Assembly: GCA_029844215.1 (NCBI GenBank)
Contig: CM056724.1
Span: 9,790,307 to 9,854,306 of the forward strand
Source: Przewalskia tangutica
Taxonomy: Eukaryota; Streptophyta; Magnoliopsida; Solanales; Solanaceae
Direction: 5' to 3'
DNA: 64,000 nucleotides
In this document: piece after piece, positions 23,004-37,900 of the stretch
How the letters are laid out: the number at the start of each line of letters is the position of its first letter
Position numbering within the stretch: position 1 is the first letter of the stretch
The notes under the pieces: model-generated
Database searches by the model: none
Told to the model about the DNA's origin: nothing
What the model saw: only the letters and a program-made list of their open reading frames with translations
Program-made: the position numbers and the translations under genes

Positions 23004-25989
23004 ATGGTTTCTTTGATGAACGAAAGGATATCAGACGAATCAAACGAAGCCATTTTGTACGTTAATGGAATTCGTCGAGTGTTGCCTGATGGATTAGCCC
23101 ATTTCACTCTTCTCGAGTACCTTAGAGGTTTGCTTTTTCAGTTTTATCTTATACTATTGGGGAGATATGATTTGATGAGATATGGAGCATGCGCTACTTA
23201 CTGAGGACATGACCTTAGATAGGGTTGTGGAATACACAAATTAGGCTAGTAGGGAGTCGAGTGTAGTCCTACTTACGCTTATAAACTGGTAGTTGCAGTG
23301 TTATTACTGTAGGTCCGCCTAACATATCACACGGATAGATGCAGTATTGATTTATAGTCCCCTATAATTTGATTTCTTTTGCTATGTGTTCTGCTATGTG
23401 TTCTTTAGTATACTTTGTTTTGTTAGTTACTGCTTCCTTTTTCAGGATGCCCTATCATGGCATATTCCGTGTGATATCAACATTTTCATACTGTTTTAAA
23501 TTTTTGACCGGGTCTAACTGTTTTTCCTACTTTGCTTGTCTTGAGCCGAGGTCTCTCTCGAAAACAACCGGGCAGAGGTAAGGTCTGCGCAGTAAATGTG
23601 GGACTCTAACCCACTCTAACATATATTTCAAAATTGAACAACCAATTACTTCCTTTTCTCATCTATCTATCTATTAGACTTTGACATTATCTATCTAATT
23701 CAATCCCCATGTTCATAAATGTTTATGGCGTGCTGTCTTAGCAATTAATATGTTTGGCTTAGCACCCAGTTGTATTCGTATAGTGTGAAAAGTTTTGTGA
23801 GTCCATTTTCGAGTTGCTGCCGAGCTGTAGCTTTTATGTAGTTGGTACTTTTTAATGAATATGTCTTTTACATTGTCTTGACAACTTACTACACCTCTTA
23901 GCGTCTATGCTGCCCAATTCTTCAGGAATTCATAGTTTTTATTGTTAGAAGAATAAAAAACAAAATGGAAGATGAAAGGCTTTGAGGCACGAAAAAATAG
24001 AATTTCCTTAAAGTGATATTGCCCGTATACAGATTGGGGAAAATTCAAACAATTCTCTTCAGGATACAAAAAAAACTATATTTATACCTGCAGATTTTTC
24101 TTAGCCATTTCATGAAGGGGAGGGCCTAATCTATAGAGTTAGAAAAGTGATTATTCTGAATAGTCATCTTATCTCATGAAAACACATGTCCATTTAAATT
24201 CAAGTTCTAAGTAAAATCTGAAAACCAAGGAAAAATATATCAAGCCTTCAAACTCATTTCACCCTCCGTTGTGTGACAATTCCACCTTTTTTTTAAACCC
24301 CTCCCCAAGAGCTCCCCCTTGCTCCCTTGGTGTCTCAAACTCGCAACCTTCGGGTTGAAAGTGGATCTGAGCAACCCCCTCTTGTCATTCCACTTCATAT
24401 ATATTACAAACTATCTAACATTTATTTCTGTTCAGATGATTGATCTGGATTTTAGCCTCTCTCTCTGATTCTGTTTTGGTGGTTTTCTGAAGTTGCTCTT
24501 TCTCCTTGTCTATGCAGAAATAGGCCTGACAGGCACCAAGCTAGGCTGTGGTGAAGGTGGGTGTGGGGCATGCACTGTAATGGTTTCTTATTTTGATCAC
24601 AATTTGAAGAAATGTGTGTGAGTCTCTTTCCATCTATGTTTCCAAGTCTGTATTATACCTTCTTTTGGGGTGTGCGTGGGCGTGCGGGTGTATGCATGAT
24701 TTAGTGGATAGCAATGAATTCTGCACTTGTTTGCATAGGTTATAATTCGTGCTGGATAGGTGTGATCCATGTCTTGATCTATGGGATGTTTTTCTTCTGA
24801 TCAGTCGTGTGATTAATCTAAGAGCTGAGATCTTACTCGTAAGTTCTGAAGCCCCAAATAGTTACTCCCTTTCATTTTGGGCAGTAGAGAATGACGTTGT
24901 TGATTGTATCAGGCGGTAAAAGTTTTCTTCTTTGTCTTCCTTTTAGAAACTATGGTCTCTTTTCTTCTGTCGCTCTTGGTATTATTTGTTTGTCTGATAC
25001 TCAGCCATACATGGGAAGATGTAGTCAGTTAGATGGGTCTTGGGTTATTGGAGATACGTTTCATTATTGTAAATTGATGTTTTATCTTTTTAACATCTAA
25101 AGAAGTATGATAGCTGTCAAGATGGATATCAGATAGCCCTCCGCATAGTCCTAGAAAATGGCTGCTCATAGTAAAAATGAAACACTAGTAAATTTTAATA
25201 AATTTTCTGCATCTTCAATTGATTTTGTATCCTTTAACGGACGAAGCTTTCTTTAGAACTGGAGAGGTTGAAAGTTCAGAGGTTTTATCACTCTGTGTCT
25301 GCTCTAGCAGACTAAACTGTTACAAATTTTGAACCCTTTGGCTTCGGCCTCTGAATACTAGGTTAACCTAGAAGTCAGTTGTGAAGGTTACATGAAAAAT
25401 GAATAATGCATTCATGTTTATTATGATTACTATGTGATGCCTTCGCTGGTTCATGCCCAAAAGAAAGCACCACCACAAGAAAAAATATGATGCATCGACT
25501 ACCAAAACTTGAAATGAACAATTATTGTTCTAGATATATATTCTTCATTCTAGAATCCACTGCGCATGAGCTTGGTGTAACACTGTTAGTCCCTGGCTTT
25601 GAGATGATATCTTATTCTGCTAGAAGTTCTCTTGGGGAGTGGAATGCGGGTCTTTGGTGAATGTATTGACTTAGAGAGTAAAGAGACACTAGTTGAAAAT
25701 ATGGATAGTTTAAGAGATTAAAAAACATAATGATAATAGTATTATTAGCAATAATTTGGTTAACGTGAAGTTTGCTTAATTTGATTGGCCCCTGGTGCAT
25801 CCCTTCAATTCAGTTAGTATATGTCTGTTAAAACTTTCCATAAATCATATTCAGTTTATAAAGTTATATTTTCTCTATAGGCACCATGCAATAAATGCAT
25901 GCTTGGCTCCTCTATATTCTGTGGAAGGGATGCATGTCATCACAGTGGAGGGAATTGGGAACCGTAAAGCTGGATTGCATCCAATTCAG
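23004..25989 (+). CDS. XDH: XDH exons 1-3: first 2Fe-2S (ferredoxin-like) domain
   Basis: Exons 23004-23127, 24518-24617 and 25881-25989 encode residues 1-111. Exon 1 ends in phase 1 and exon 2 in phase 2 (donor gtgagt), and exon 3 restores the frame. GTKLGCGEGGCGACT supplies Cys52, Cys57 and Cys60, and NACLAPL supplies Cys82: the plant-type ferredoxin 2Fe-2S ligands. Intron 1 (1390 bp) holds two SINE fragments. Intron 2 (1263 bp) has no recognisable element. Confidence 0.93.
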
Positions 25990-28900
25990 GTACATTAATT
26001 GGTTTCACATGTCCCCTGATCTTTGCATGTTTTTTCAACATTATTTGTTAATTCAAATAGTACCTTTTTATGGATGATGATGTATGCAACATTCTTATAA
26101 CTCCTCTGCTTTGTCCACTACATTCTAAAGGAATCATTGGCTCGCTCGCATGGTTCACAATGTGGATTCTGCACTCCTGGTTTCGTCATGTCCATGTATG
26201 CATTACTACGATCATCTAAAGAACCGCCCACGGATGAGCAAATTGAAGAAAGCCTTGCTGGAAATTTATGTCGATGTACTGGTTATAGGCCAATTGTTGA
26301 CGCATTTCGAGTATTCGCAAAAACCAATAATGCTTTATACGCCAACACATCTTTACAAGGCACTACTACTGGTGAGTTTATCTGTCCTTCAACGGGTAAG
26401 CCTTGTTCATGTGGGTCGAAGGCTGGAAATAGTGAAGAAACCATCAAACAAAATTTAAGCAATGATTGTGGCTGGAGGCCAATTTCTTACAATGAGACCG
26501 ATGGAACCACGTACACCAGCAAAGAGCTTATTTTCCCTCCTGAACTTTTATTAAGGAAATTGACTTATTTAAGTTTGGGTGGATCAAATGGACTAAAGTG
26601 GTACAGGCCCTTAAAACTTCAACATCTGCTGGATTTAAAAGCAAGATTTCCAGATGCCCGGTTAGTTGTTGGAAATTCAGAGGTGGGAATTGAAGTCAGG
26701 CTTAAAGGTATTCGCTGCCCTATATTAATATCTGTGGCACATGTTCATGAACTTAACCATATAAGAGTTGAGGATGATGGCTTAGAAATAGGTGCTGGAG
26801 TTAAATTGTCGCAGCTTGTGGATGTATTAAAGAAGGTAAGAAATGACCGCCCTGAGTATGAAACATCATCATGTCGAGCTCTCATCGAGCAGATAAAGTG
26901 GTTTGCTGGAACACAAATACGAAACGTTGCATCAGTTGGTGGGAATATCTGCACTGCAAGCCCAATATCAGATTTGAACCCTCTTTGGATGGCAATAGGA
27001 GCAAAGTTTCGAATAATTGACTGCAAAGGAAATGTCAGAACATGTCTGGCTAAAAATTTCTTCCAGGGCTATCGTAAAGTGGATCTGACAAGTAGTGAAA
27101 TTTTACTGTCAGTATCATTGCCTTGGAATAAGTCATTCGAGTTTGTGAAAGAATTTAAGCAATCTCATAGGAGAGATGATGATATTGCCATCGTCAATGC
27201 TGGGATGCGTGTCTGGCTTGAAGAGAAGGGCAAGAAATGGGTAGTTTCAGATGCTTTGATTGTATATGGCGGGGTTGCTCCACTTTCATTTGCTGCAACA
27301 AAAACTAGTGACTTTTTAATAGGGAAAAGTTGGAATAAAGAGCTGTTGCAGAGTGCTTTGAAAACTTTGGGGGAGGAAATTGTACTGAAAGAAGATGCAC
27401 CTGGTGGGATGGTTGAATTTCGAAAATCATTAACGTTTAGCTTCTTCTTCAAATTTTTCTTGTGGGTTTGTCAACAAATGGATGGACAACCATCATTTCT
27501 TGAGAAAGTTCCAGCTTCGCATGTTTCAGCTGTAGATTATTCTCCTCGACCATCCGTTAGTTCAATTCAGGATTTTGAGATCAGGAAGCATGGTACTTCT
27601 GTGGGTTCCCCTGAGGTTCATATTTCGTCAAGGCTTCAGGTAACAACATTCATAGCTTGAAAATTATGCATATTTATTCATGTCTATTCCGGAACCGTTT
27701 ATATTTGGAAGATGATAATTGCATAAAATTTTAGATTGCACGTGGACAACAAGAAGCAACAGCTAAATATTTAAAGACTTCTTGAACTCCTAGCATGGCA
27801 CTAATTCTGATGCCATAATTGACGTAACGGTTGGAATGACCATTGTGCTAATGGCGTTCATGACTAGATATTATTTTACTTCTGCAAGTCTGGTGAAGAA
27901 CAAGCACACAAAAGATTCATTTGTTGTGGTTCATGTAAAAAGTGAATTTTGGGTTTTTAGTTCCTTGCTGCTGCTCCTCTCTTGTTGTATGTATTGTGAT
28001 TGAATCTGTACTAACAACATAGAGGACACGGTGTCACGTTCTATTTTCTCCAGTTTATCTATTTTCTGGGCTGTACAGGAGCGTATTTCTAGTGATAAAC
28101 AACATTGGTTCCCTTTAAATTCTTGGATCTTATAACTAAATGGATTACTGTATTACTTTTCCAATCGACAACATTGGGTCTCTTTATTGCTTCTAATTTT
28201 GCTTTGGTACTCTTTCTTTTGAGAAGGAAACTTTCTCTATGATTGCGAAGTCTATAGTGTACAGCTCTGTCTGTGCATAGGAAATTGGAACTTTTGAAAG
28301 TGTTTGGCTATTTTGAGCTGGCATTCTGATGAAGTAGATGTCCTTTTGCTGGCTCCGTTTGGCCAAAATTTCCACTTATATCTTGGCTGGTAAACTTGAC
28401 CGTTTTCAGGTTTCTGGGGAGGCAGAATATACTGATGATGCGCCAATGCCACCCAATAGTTTGCATGCTGCTCTGGTATTGAGTAAAAAACCTCATGCTC
28501 GTATACTTTCAATAGATGATTCGGGAGCTAGGTCTTCTCCTGGATTTGCAGGATTTTTTTTGGCTAAAGATGTACCTGGTAAGAATATGATTGGAGCAGT
28601 TATTGCTGATGAGGAGCTATTTGCCACGGAGTTTGTCACCTGTGTGGGCCAGGTGTGATGCTATACTCTGAGATGTTCTCTCTGTGCACAAATTTATCTG
28701 TACACTAATGTTAGGTTAATATTCGGGAATAAATTGGCTTCTCTTGCAATGTTATGTGGGGGGTAGACTTGTAAGATTTAGATTTGGGAATGGCTTTATA
28801 ATTTCAACTATTTTTCTCATAGCTACCTATTATTGTCTGGGTGAATATTTGTAGGTTATCGGTGTGGTTGTAGCTGACACACATGAAAATGCAAAACTTG

Positions 28901-31900
28901 CTGCTAGAAAGGTTCATGTTGAGTATGAGGAGTTAACTGCAGTTTTATCAATAGAGGATGCTATACAGGCTAACAGTTATCATCCTAATACAGAAAGGTG
29001 TATGACAAAGGGTGATGTTGAACAGTGTTTCCAGTCAGGTCAATGTGACAATATTATAGAAGGAGAAGTTAGGGTAGGTGGTCAAGAACATTTCTATTTG
29101 GAGCCTCATGGCACTTTATTATGGACAGTGGATTGTGGGAATGAGGTGCACATGATCTCATCTACCCAGGTACTTCAACATAAATCTAGTCATTCTCTCT
29201 TAGTTTCTCAAGTATATCTAGGTTTATAGGGGATTAATTGTGCAGTCGTATTTTCTTTCTTTCTTCTTTCACCCCCCATAATACTCGTGGTGCGCTTGTT
29301 TACATGATAGTGTTAATAAAAAAAGTGGTAATAAGGGAAAGTGCTAGCCATCTGCCATTGAGTTGTTACCAAAGCCTTAATCCTATAATGAGTCAGTTAA
29401 TAAGTTGCTCTTATTACCCAAAGAGCGATTGATATTAAAGCTTGTTAAGAAAAAGTATATCCTGCATGTGTTTGTTATACTTGAAAGTCTCAGATGGCAC
29501 ATATTTGAACATTAGATGTTATTTGATATGCTTATTCTGTGACTACTGTTTTTAATTTTTGACGCAAAGTAAAAAAGGTTTGAAGAACCTAGCTTTAACT
29601 AGAAAAAGCATAGCTAGCAGCCTAGCCTACTAAAGTTCTTAGCTTTGCTCGACATACTCTTTCTTTTCAGACTCATATGATATATATGTGATCAAACATA
29701 GTCATCTAAGTTTGGCGTCAGTTTAGAAATAATCATGAGATCTTTTTGATTTCGGTTTTAGATAGTTACTGGTTTCTTAGAGATCATTATTATGCTCTTA
29801 GATGGGTTTGGTTCGACATGTGGATTAGGTTAATATCCAGCTTAAGATGCTACATCTCTGTTATTTACTTGTTCGGAAAGGGGGAATAACTCTGCTGCAA
29901 ATTTGGTTTCCCGATCATTGTCTATCTTGCAGGATCCTCAAAAGCACCAGAAGTATGTCTCTCACGTTCTTGGTCTTGCGATGTCAAAAGTGGTTTGCAA
30001 GACCAAAAGGATAGGTGGTGGATTTGGAGGCAAGGAGACTAGGTCTGCTATACTTGCTGCTGCAGTGGCTGTTCCATCATACTTGTTGGATCGTCCAGTG
30101 AAAATTATTCTGGATAGGGATATAGACATGATGATAATGGGGCAGCGACATAGCTTTCTTGGGAAGTACAAGGTAAATAGATGAGTTTGTGATCATGCTG
30201 CACACAGCTAGACTCATTCTATGTGACATTTGTATGGCATGGGAAAGGTTGTTTAACTCATTCACTTCTGCGGTATTTATTGCTCAAGCGTTTGTGGGGG
30301 AACACGTGATATTGTAGTTTAAATTTGAATGAGTGTAACTAGTATCTGGTGAACAGATTTTGGTGTTTGAGTGTGTCAAGCCTTTTGGGATGTGTCGAAA
30401 TGGTAGTTCTTTTTATAAATATTGTGATGGACAAATATGTACACTTTTTGATTTACTGAAAGACATTTAATTGTTGTGCTGCACACAGAGATAAGAACTC
30501 TTTAGGCATTAATTGCATTGGATTTTGCAGTGTAGAAATAACAATTGGAAAAAAATTGATCCATCGAGGCTATGAACTTGTGAAGTTCTTTCCCACCCTG
30601 GTGTGCTGTTTTGGTTACATGGAACCAATCAGTATAATACTTCGTAGATATAGATTATTGGACTATATAAGCCTCCTCAAGCGGAGGATGATAGAAAGGG
30701 CAAAATCTGGTTTTATTCGTTTTCCTATTGTCTTTGGTAGGCATTGCTTCGCTTTGTTTTCTGTTTTGATTTCTATTAGTATTTTCTTACAATGTTAATA
30801 ATCTCTATTATTGTTAGGTTGGTTTTACAAATGCCGGGAAAGTGCTCGCCTTGGATCTTCATATCTACAATAATGCTGGAAATTCGTTAGACCTATCACT
30901 CGCTGTACTTGAACGTTCTATGTTCCATTCACACAACGTGTATGAAATACCAAATGTGAGGATTAATGGAAAAGCATGCTTCACTAATTTTCCTAGTAAC
31001 ACAGCTTTTAGAGGATTTGGAGGGCCACAGGGTATGCTAATTGCTGAGAATTGGATAGAAAGGATTGCTGTGGAAGTTAACAAAAATCCAGAAGAAATTA
31101 GGGTATGCCTTGCACTTCTGATGACTGTCTGAATAGTCTTTCTTCATATGTGATGCATATCAGCAGCTTCTCCATTCCTCGCTTTCTTTAGCACTGTAGG
31201 TTATGATGATATGAATTGTTCTCTTTTTTCATTTTTCCACTAGGAAATGAATTTCATCAGTGAAGGATCAGTTTTGCATTTTGGTCAAAAAGTTGAAGAC
31301 TGTACCTTGGGGCATCTATGGAATGAATTGAAATCTTCTTGTGACTTCATTAATGCTCAAAATGAAGTTGAAAAATTCAATCGACATAATCGATGGAAGA
31401 AGCGAGGCATTGCCATGGTGCCAACCAAATTTGGGATAGCTTTCACTTTTAAGTCTATGAACCAGGTAAGCTGGTGTCATTGTTGTACATCCTAAAATTC
31501 CTAGTTAGGTCCATGTTTCTTTGAGTAGTGAGTAGTTTAATTATTGCCTTCATTTTCCCGACTCTGCTTCCAGCAAAGATTTGCTAACCAGCCCAGGCGG
31601 CTGGATATATTTAAGCTGTTTCTTTGGTACCTATGAGCATGATAACAGCCTGTTGACTGACTACTGTAATTGGTTAAGGTTTCCACTTCCTTTTGAGGAG
31701 GTTAAAAAACATTCCCTTTACTATGTAGAACCAACGGGCTATTGCCCTCTTTGAAGATGTGGTTAAAAACGTAAGACTCCTGTTGATGACACATTTCTCG
31801 TTCTATCAAGCAATTCACAAAATGCAAGTGGTAGAATTAGCAAAAAAAATCATTTGCTCATGGAATATTCGTACCCTTTGAGGTCCATCTGTTTCGTTTC

Positions 31901-34900
31901 AACCATTGCACAACTGGATAATTCAGTTGGATTTCCAAATTGATTTCTCTTCCCTTGGTTAATGGGACTAATAAGTTGAGTTGTAGATGAGAATAGTTCC
32001 ACTGGAGATATAGGTTCGTGTTCTTCATAAACACCACTTTTTTCGATGCTGATTGTTTCATATTTTTAGTTTTACGAAAATTTATAATCCCAAAAGTTTT
32101 AAATTAGTCATTCACTTACTGATTGACTACAGGCAGGTGCTCTTGTTCAAGTTTACACAGATGGAACAGTGTTGGTCACTCATGGGGGTGTGGAGATGGG
32201 CCAAGGTTTGCATACAAAAATTGCTCAGATTGCTGCATCTTCCTTTAACATCCCTCTAAGTGCAGTATTTATTTCAGAGACAAGTACTGACAAGGTATTG
32301 GGTGAGGCAAATATCGATATATCACTGTTTAAAGGTTCTAATCTTCTATTGGTGAATAAACCGAAAGGATACATGGGAATCAGGTGGCATAACTCTTGTT
32401 TTATTTCTAATATTAGCTGTATCCAGTGGAGATGGGTCGAAGTATAAAGAACACGTGAAAATTAAAAAAATGATAAACGGGGCGGGGTGGGCAAGACTAA
32501 CCTTAACCCGCTAATTTTAACTCGCCTTGTCATGTCCGGTTTAATTTTTCTTCTTGCTTTTGCCCGGTTCCTTTGAGTTTTCTTTAAAAAGTTTGAGCTT
32601 TTTTTTTCCCATTCATTTTGCAATTTTCTACTTTATTTTAAAGTTTTTTTCTTCTGAATTAGTACCCCTTTAATCATGCATATAATACAGTTGAAATTGC
32701 CAAGCTTTGAATGTGTACATTAATGTTATTCTTCATATATATATATATATATCAGTGTAAACTAATATGTTAGATACAGTACATACAAATGCAAAATTTA
32801 TTATTTTAAACGATGATTAAGTAAGCAATCGGTTATTTATAAATTATCATATTGCAACGAAAGTAGTGATCGGATGAGTGTGTTATCACATATTATATTG
32901 CTTTCATGTAAGAGACTTACTACAGTGTATACTTGGGCCTTACTTTTACCGGGAAAGGATATCTTGAAAATTGGATCATTTGGCTTTTGTCCTTATGCAT
33001 GAAAGCTGTGGGCCAATGATTTAAAAAAATAAATGACATCACCTAGATTCGAACCCAGGACCTGGACGTTAAGTTGAACCCTCTTAACCACTGAGCTAAG
33101 CTTCTCAAATGTGTCAAGGAGGTTCAATATGTGGTATATGTATGCAAATATCATAATTTACCTTATATATATCGGGCAATTTTCTGGCGAATGGGGTTCG
33201 GATGAACCCCTTCGCCATCCTGGCTCCGCCCCTGGCTGTAACGACATAAATGGTTAGGCATCTACTATATGACTGAAAAGGTTGGTTTTGGGTTTAGTCA
33301 ACAATGTCATATTAATTGGAAGAGTTGGTGTGAAAATAAAGAAAAAAGACGAGGAAAAGTGGTGGCTGCTAGGATGTTTTCCTCATTTGATGTCATCCAT
33401 AACATCAAGAGGAGGTATAAGAAAAATTAATGCTCGCTTCCTTTGATGTCACCAATGACATCAAGAGGAGGTAGTTTGATGTCACTAATGACATAAAGGA
33501 GAGGTTTTACCCCTATAAATAGATGCACTCTTTCTCTTGTAGAAATCATCTCAAAATCATAAATCATTTGTCATAGTAGAGAGATGAGAGAGCAATTCTC
33601 TTAGATGTAATTGGGATCTCTCCCCTTCCTTTGTTAATAATATAAAGGCAGTTGTTCGCTGGTGGACGTAGGATCATTTTGATCCGAATCACGTTAAATC
33701 TTGTGTTCTTTCTTTTATGTTTCTGCTAACAATTGGTATCAGAGCTTTAGGGTTCTTTGAAGATCCAAGGAGGAAGAACAAGCAAAGTTGAGTTCCATGA
33801 AGTTTGAAATCGATAGATTCGATGGTATGACAATTTCAATATCCGGAAGATCCAGATGATGGTGTTATTGCGGAGGGAAGGTTCAATCCATTCTATTGAT
33901 AAAAAGTATCCCGATGGTACGCCGGCTTTGAGAGAAGATTGAAGGATCGTTTAGTCTAATCAGCGCCCTTTGCACTAACATGCTTTGTGAAGTGAGTACA
34001 AGTACTGGCGACAAAGCGGTTATGGGACAATTCTGAGGCTTTACGGGGCCGATCACGGCAACAAGGATGTTCTGATGGCGTCTTCACACATTTAAGATGG
34101 GTCGGTGCCATCTGCGATCATTTAGACGCGTTGATAAACTTGTCGTATGCTACAGTTCGGAATTAAAAGGGCGAAAACGCTTGCATGTGCTTTGCTATTT
34201 TCATTAACTTCAGGATATCGTGATATCGAGAATTCAATGATTTAGAGCAAGGACCCTATCAAGCTTGAGCAAGTCTGCAGACACTTAACTTTAGTGATGT
34301 GCGGAGGCATTTTGAAGGAGATAGATAATCGTGCAAGTGGACTCTTTGTGAGAGGCGGCTAGTCAGCGGGGAAGGAGCAAATCAAAGCACAGATCAAAGT
34401 TCTCATGTGAACAAGAAGAATGCAGATTGTTGGGGGTGTGGCAAGAAGGGACACTTTGAGCGAGCTTGCCCAACGTCAAAGTCGAGGAAAAGCGAGTCGT
34501 CGCAGTTGAACATGTATATGGTTCTGATAATGATTGTGTACTTACAATATCGTGCAATAATGGAAGTTATGGAAACAAATGAGTGTTAGACTCGGCTTGT
34601 ACTCTGCATATAACATTTTGAAGAGACTGGTTTAGCAACTATGAGAAAAGTGGAGGAACCGTAGTAATGGGAAACAATGCAACTTGTGCAATAGTTGGCA
34701 TTGACTCAGTTCGGGTTTGCTGCCATGATGAAGCCGTGAGAACTATTACACAAATTCGTCATGTTCCTGATTTGAAGAAGAATTTGATCTCCCTGGGTAC
34801 TTTGGATGAACGAGGCTACAAGTACATGAGTGAAGGAGGAACTATGAAGGTGACTAAAGGTTCTTTAGTCATGTTGAAAGGCCAGCTAGAAGATGGCCTC

Positions 34901-37900
34901 TACACATTGGCAGGAAGCACCGTTGTTGGCTCTGAATCATCTACTGATGCGGTTATCTAATGATGACAAGGCAAGATTATGCACGTGAGGCGGGTCGTAT
35001 GAGCCTGCGTGGACCGGAGTTGTTGACCAACCGTAACCTTTTGAATGGTGAGAAGATCAACACACTTGAATTTTGTGAGCACTGCGTTCTAGGGAAGCAG
35101 AAGGTTAGCTTCAGCACTGTCAAGCACAAGATAGGAGGGGTGCTCGACTGCATCCATTCAGATTTATGGGGTCCCTCTAACTTTCCATTGAAGGGCGGAA
35201 AAAGGTATCTTCTCACTTTTATTGATGATTTCTCACGAAAGGTTTGGGTGCATTTTTTGAAGGCAAAAAGTGATGCTTTTGAATCATTTAAAGAGTGGAA
35301 GATTTTGGTTGAGAATCAAATGGAGCGAAAAATTAAATTTCTTCGCACATACAATGACTTGGAGTTTTGCAGTGAAGAGTTTAATGATTTCTGCAAGGCT
35401 CATGGAATTTCAAGACATAGGACCGTCAAGCACACCCCGTAGAATGGAGTTGCCTAGAGGATGAACAAAACTCTTCTTGAAAAGGCTCGTTGTATGATTC
35501 TACAAGCCAAATTGTCCAAAGTATTTTGAGCTGAAGCAGTTCACACTACTCATATTGTCAATCGATCTCCAGCATCGACGATTGACTTTAAGACTCCGAA
35601 TGAGGTATGGTCAGGTGAACCCTTTAACTATTCATACTTACGAGTATTTGGGTGTCCAACTTATTATCATGTTCATGAAGGAAAGCTTGAACCAAGGGCT
35701 AAAAAGGCCATATTCGTAGGGTATGTGGATGGAGTAAAATGGTACAAACTTTGGAGTTTGTCTCGACTTAAATTTGTAGTTAGTAGAGATATCACCTTTG
35801 ACTTGGAGCTTCAACAACTTGATGTCAAAACTACTTTCTTACACGGTCATCTAGAAGAGACAATCTATATGGATCAACCTGAAGGTTCCCTAGCTGAGGG
35901 AAAAGAGGATCATGTATGCCAACTAAATAAGTCTTTGTATGGTTTGAAGCAATCCCCTAGACAGCGGTACTGCATTCATGACTACACATGAATTCTCAAG
36001 GAGTGCATTTGATAGTTGTATGTATCGCAACATGTCTGGTAACTCAATGATTTATTTATTGTTGTGTGTTGATGATATGCTTATTGCTGCTAAAAACATT
36101 ACCGAGATAAATGCTTTGAAGAAACTGTTGAGTAAGGAATTTGACATGAAGGATTTGGGAGCTGCAAGAAAATCCTTGGTATGGAGATTTCAAGAGAAGA
36201 TGGTGTTGTACGTCTTTCTCAGAAGAGGTACATTGAAAGGGTTCTCGAGAGATTCAATATGCAACGTGCAAGCCTGTAAGTACACCGTTAGCTCATTTTA
36301 AACTTTCAAAGTTACAAATGCCTTGATCTGAGGATGAGGTGGAGCATATGTCAAAGGTTCCTATGCCAGCGCAGTTGGTAGCATTATGTATGCTATGGTA
36401 TGTACACGTTCAGATATTGCTTAATCTGTAAGTGTGTTAAACAGATATACGTCCAACCCAGGAAAGAGGCATTGGAAAGTTGTCAAGTGGATATTGACAT
36501 ATCTCAAAGGAGCTTCTAATGTTGGTCTGACCTTTCGAAAAAGTGTTGGAGGTATTTCTGTTCTCGGTCATGTGTATTTTGACTATGCAGGGGATCTTGA
36601 CAGAAGGGGGTCCACAACTGGATACATCTTTACTCTTGTTGGTAATGCTATTAGTTGGAAGTCGATTCGACAGTCGATTATCACTTTCTCTATGACAGAA
36701 ACATAATACATGGCAGCAGCAGAGGCGGTGAAAAAGAAGCTATCTGGTTGAAAGGTTTAGTGGCAGAATTGAGTTTGGTTTAACTAGAATCAACCCTCAG
36801 ATGTGATAGTCAGAGTGCTATTCATTTGATTAAAAATAAGAGATTTCATGAGCGAACTATCAAGGCCGTGAAGGTTATCACAGGCGTTAATGCTGCTAAC
36901 ATGTTGACTAAGGGCCCGTTAGGTACAACTTATTAAAAAAGAGCTTTTAAAAGTAGAGCTTTTAGGAGTAGAGCTTTTCAAGTAGAGCTTTTTATCAAAA
37001 AGTGGTTAGGTGTTTGATTGTCAATAAAAAAAATGTTTTTGGCTTAAAAATGGGCAAAATCAACTCTACTTCCAAAAACCCAAAATTTGAGCTTTTGGAA
37101 ATAGAGGCCAAAAGTGCTTTTAGAAGCCAAAAACACGTTTTTTGATTTTGAACAAAACACTCCAATTTTTGGCCAAAAGTGTTTTTTGCTTTCCAAAAGC
37201 ACTTTTGACAAATCCAAAAGCCCAACCAAACGGGCACTAAGATAGTCTTGCTCGCTAAGTTTGCACACTGCAAGGACTTGGCGAGAGTACGCATCAACTG
37301 ATGCAACTCCGAAGAGAACAATTGTTAGGTGGAGGTGGTATGTTCAACAATGGTTTGATTCTTCTTGTTTCTTATAGCGTAGCGTGGTTGCCTAGTAAGC
37401 TTAGAAGTTTTGGCCAGTGTTGTTCACACGCACACTCGAAACGCAAACCAAGGTGGAGATTGAAAAGGTTGGTTTTGAGTTTAGTCAACAATGTTATGTC
37501 AATTGGAAGAGTTGGTGTGAAAAGTAAGAAAAAAGACAAGTGGTGGCTGCGAGGATGTTGTCCTCTTTTGATGTCATGACATCAAGAGGAGGTAGAAACA
37601 AAATTGATGCTTGCATCCTTTGATGTCACCAATTACATCAAGAAGAGGTAGTTTGATGTCACCAATGACATAAAGAGGAGGTTTTACCCCTATAAATAGA
37701 TGCACTCATTTTCTTGTAGAAATCATTCCAAAATCATAAATCTTTTGTCATAGTAGAGAGTTGAGAGAGCAATTCATGTAATTGGGATCTCTCCCATTCC
37801 TTTGTTAATAATATAAAGGCAACTGTTCTCCGGTGGACGTATGATCATTTTGATCCGAACCACGTTAAATCTTGTGTTCTTTCTTTTACGTTTCCGCTAA

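Noticed and set aside
33040..33110. Possible tRNA gene on the minus strand
   Set aside because: Has A- and B-box-like words, but no convincing cloverleaf or anticodon arm, and an A-rich tail follows; better explained as a SINE head.
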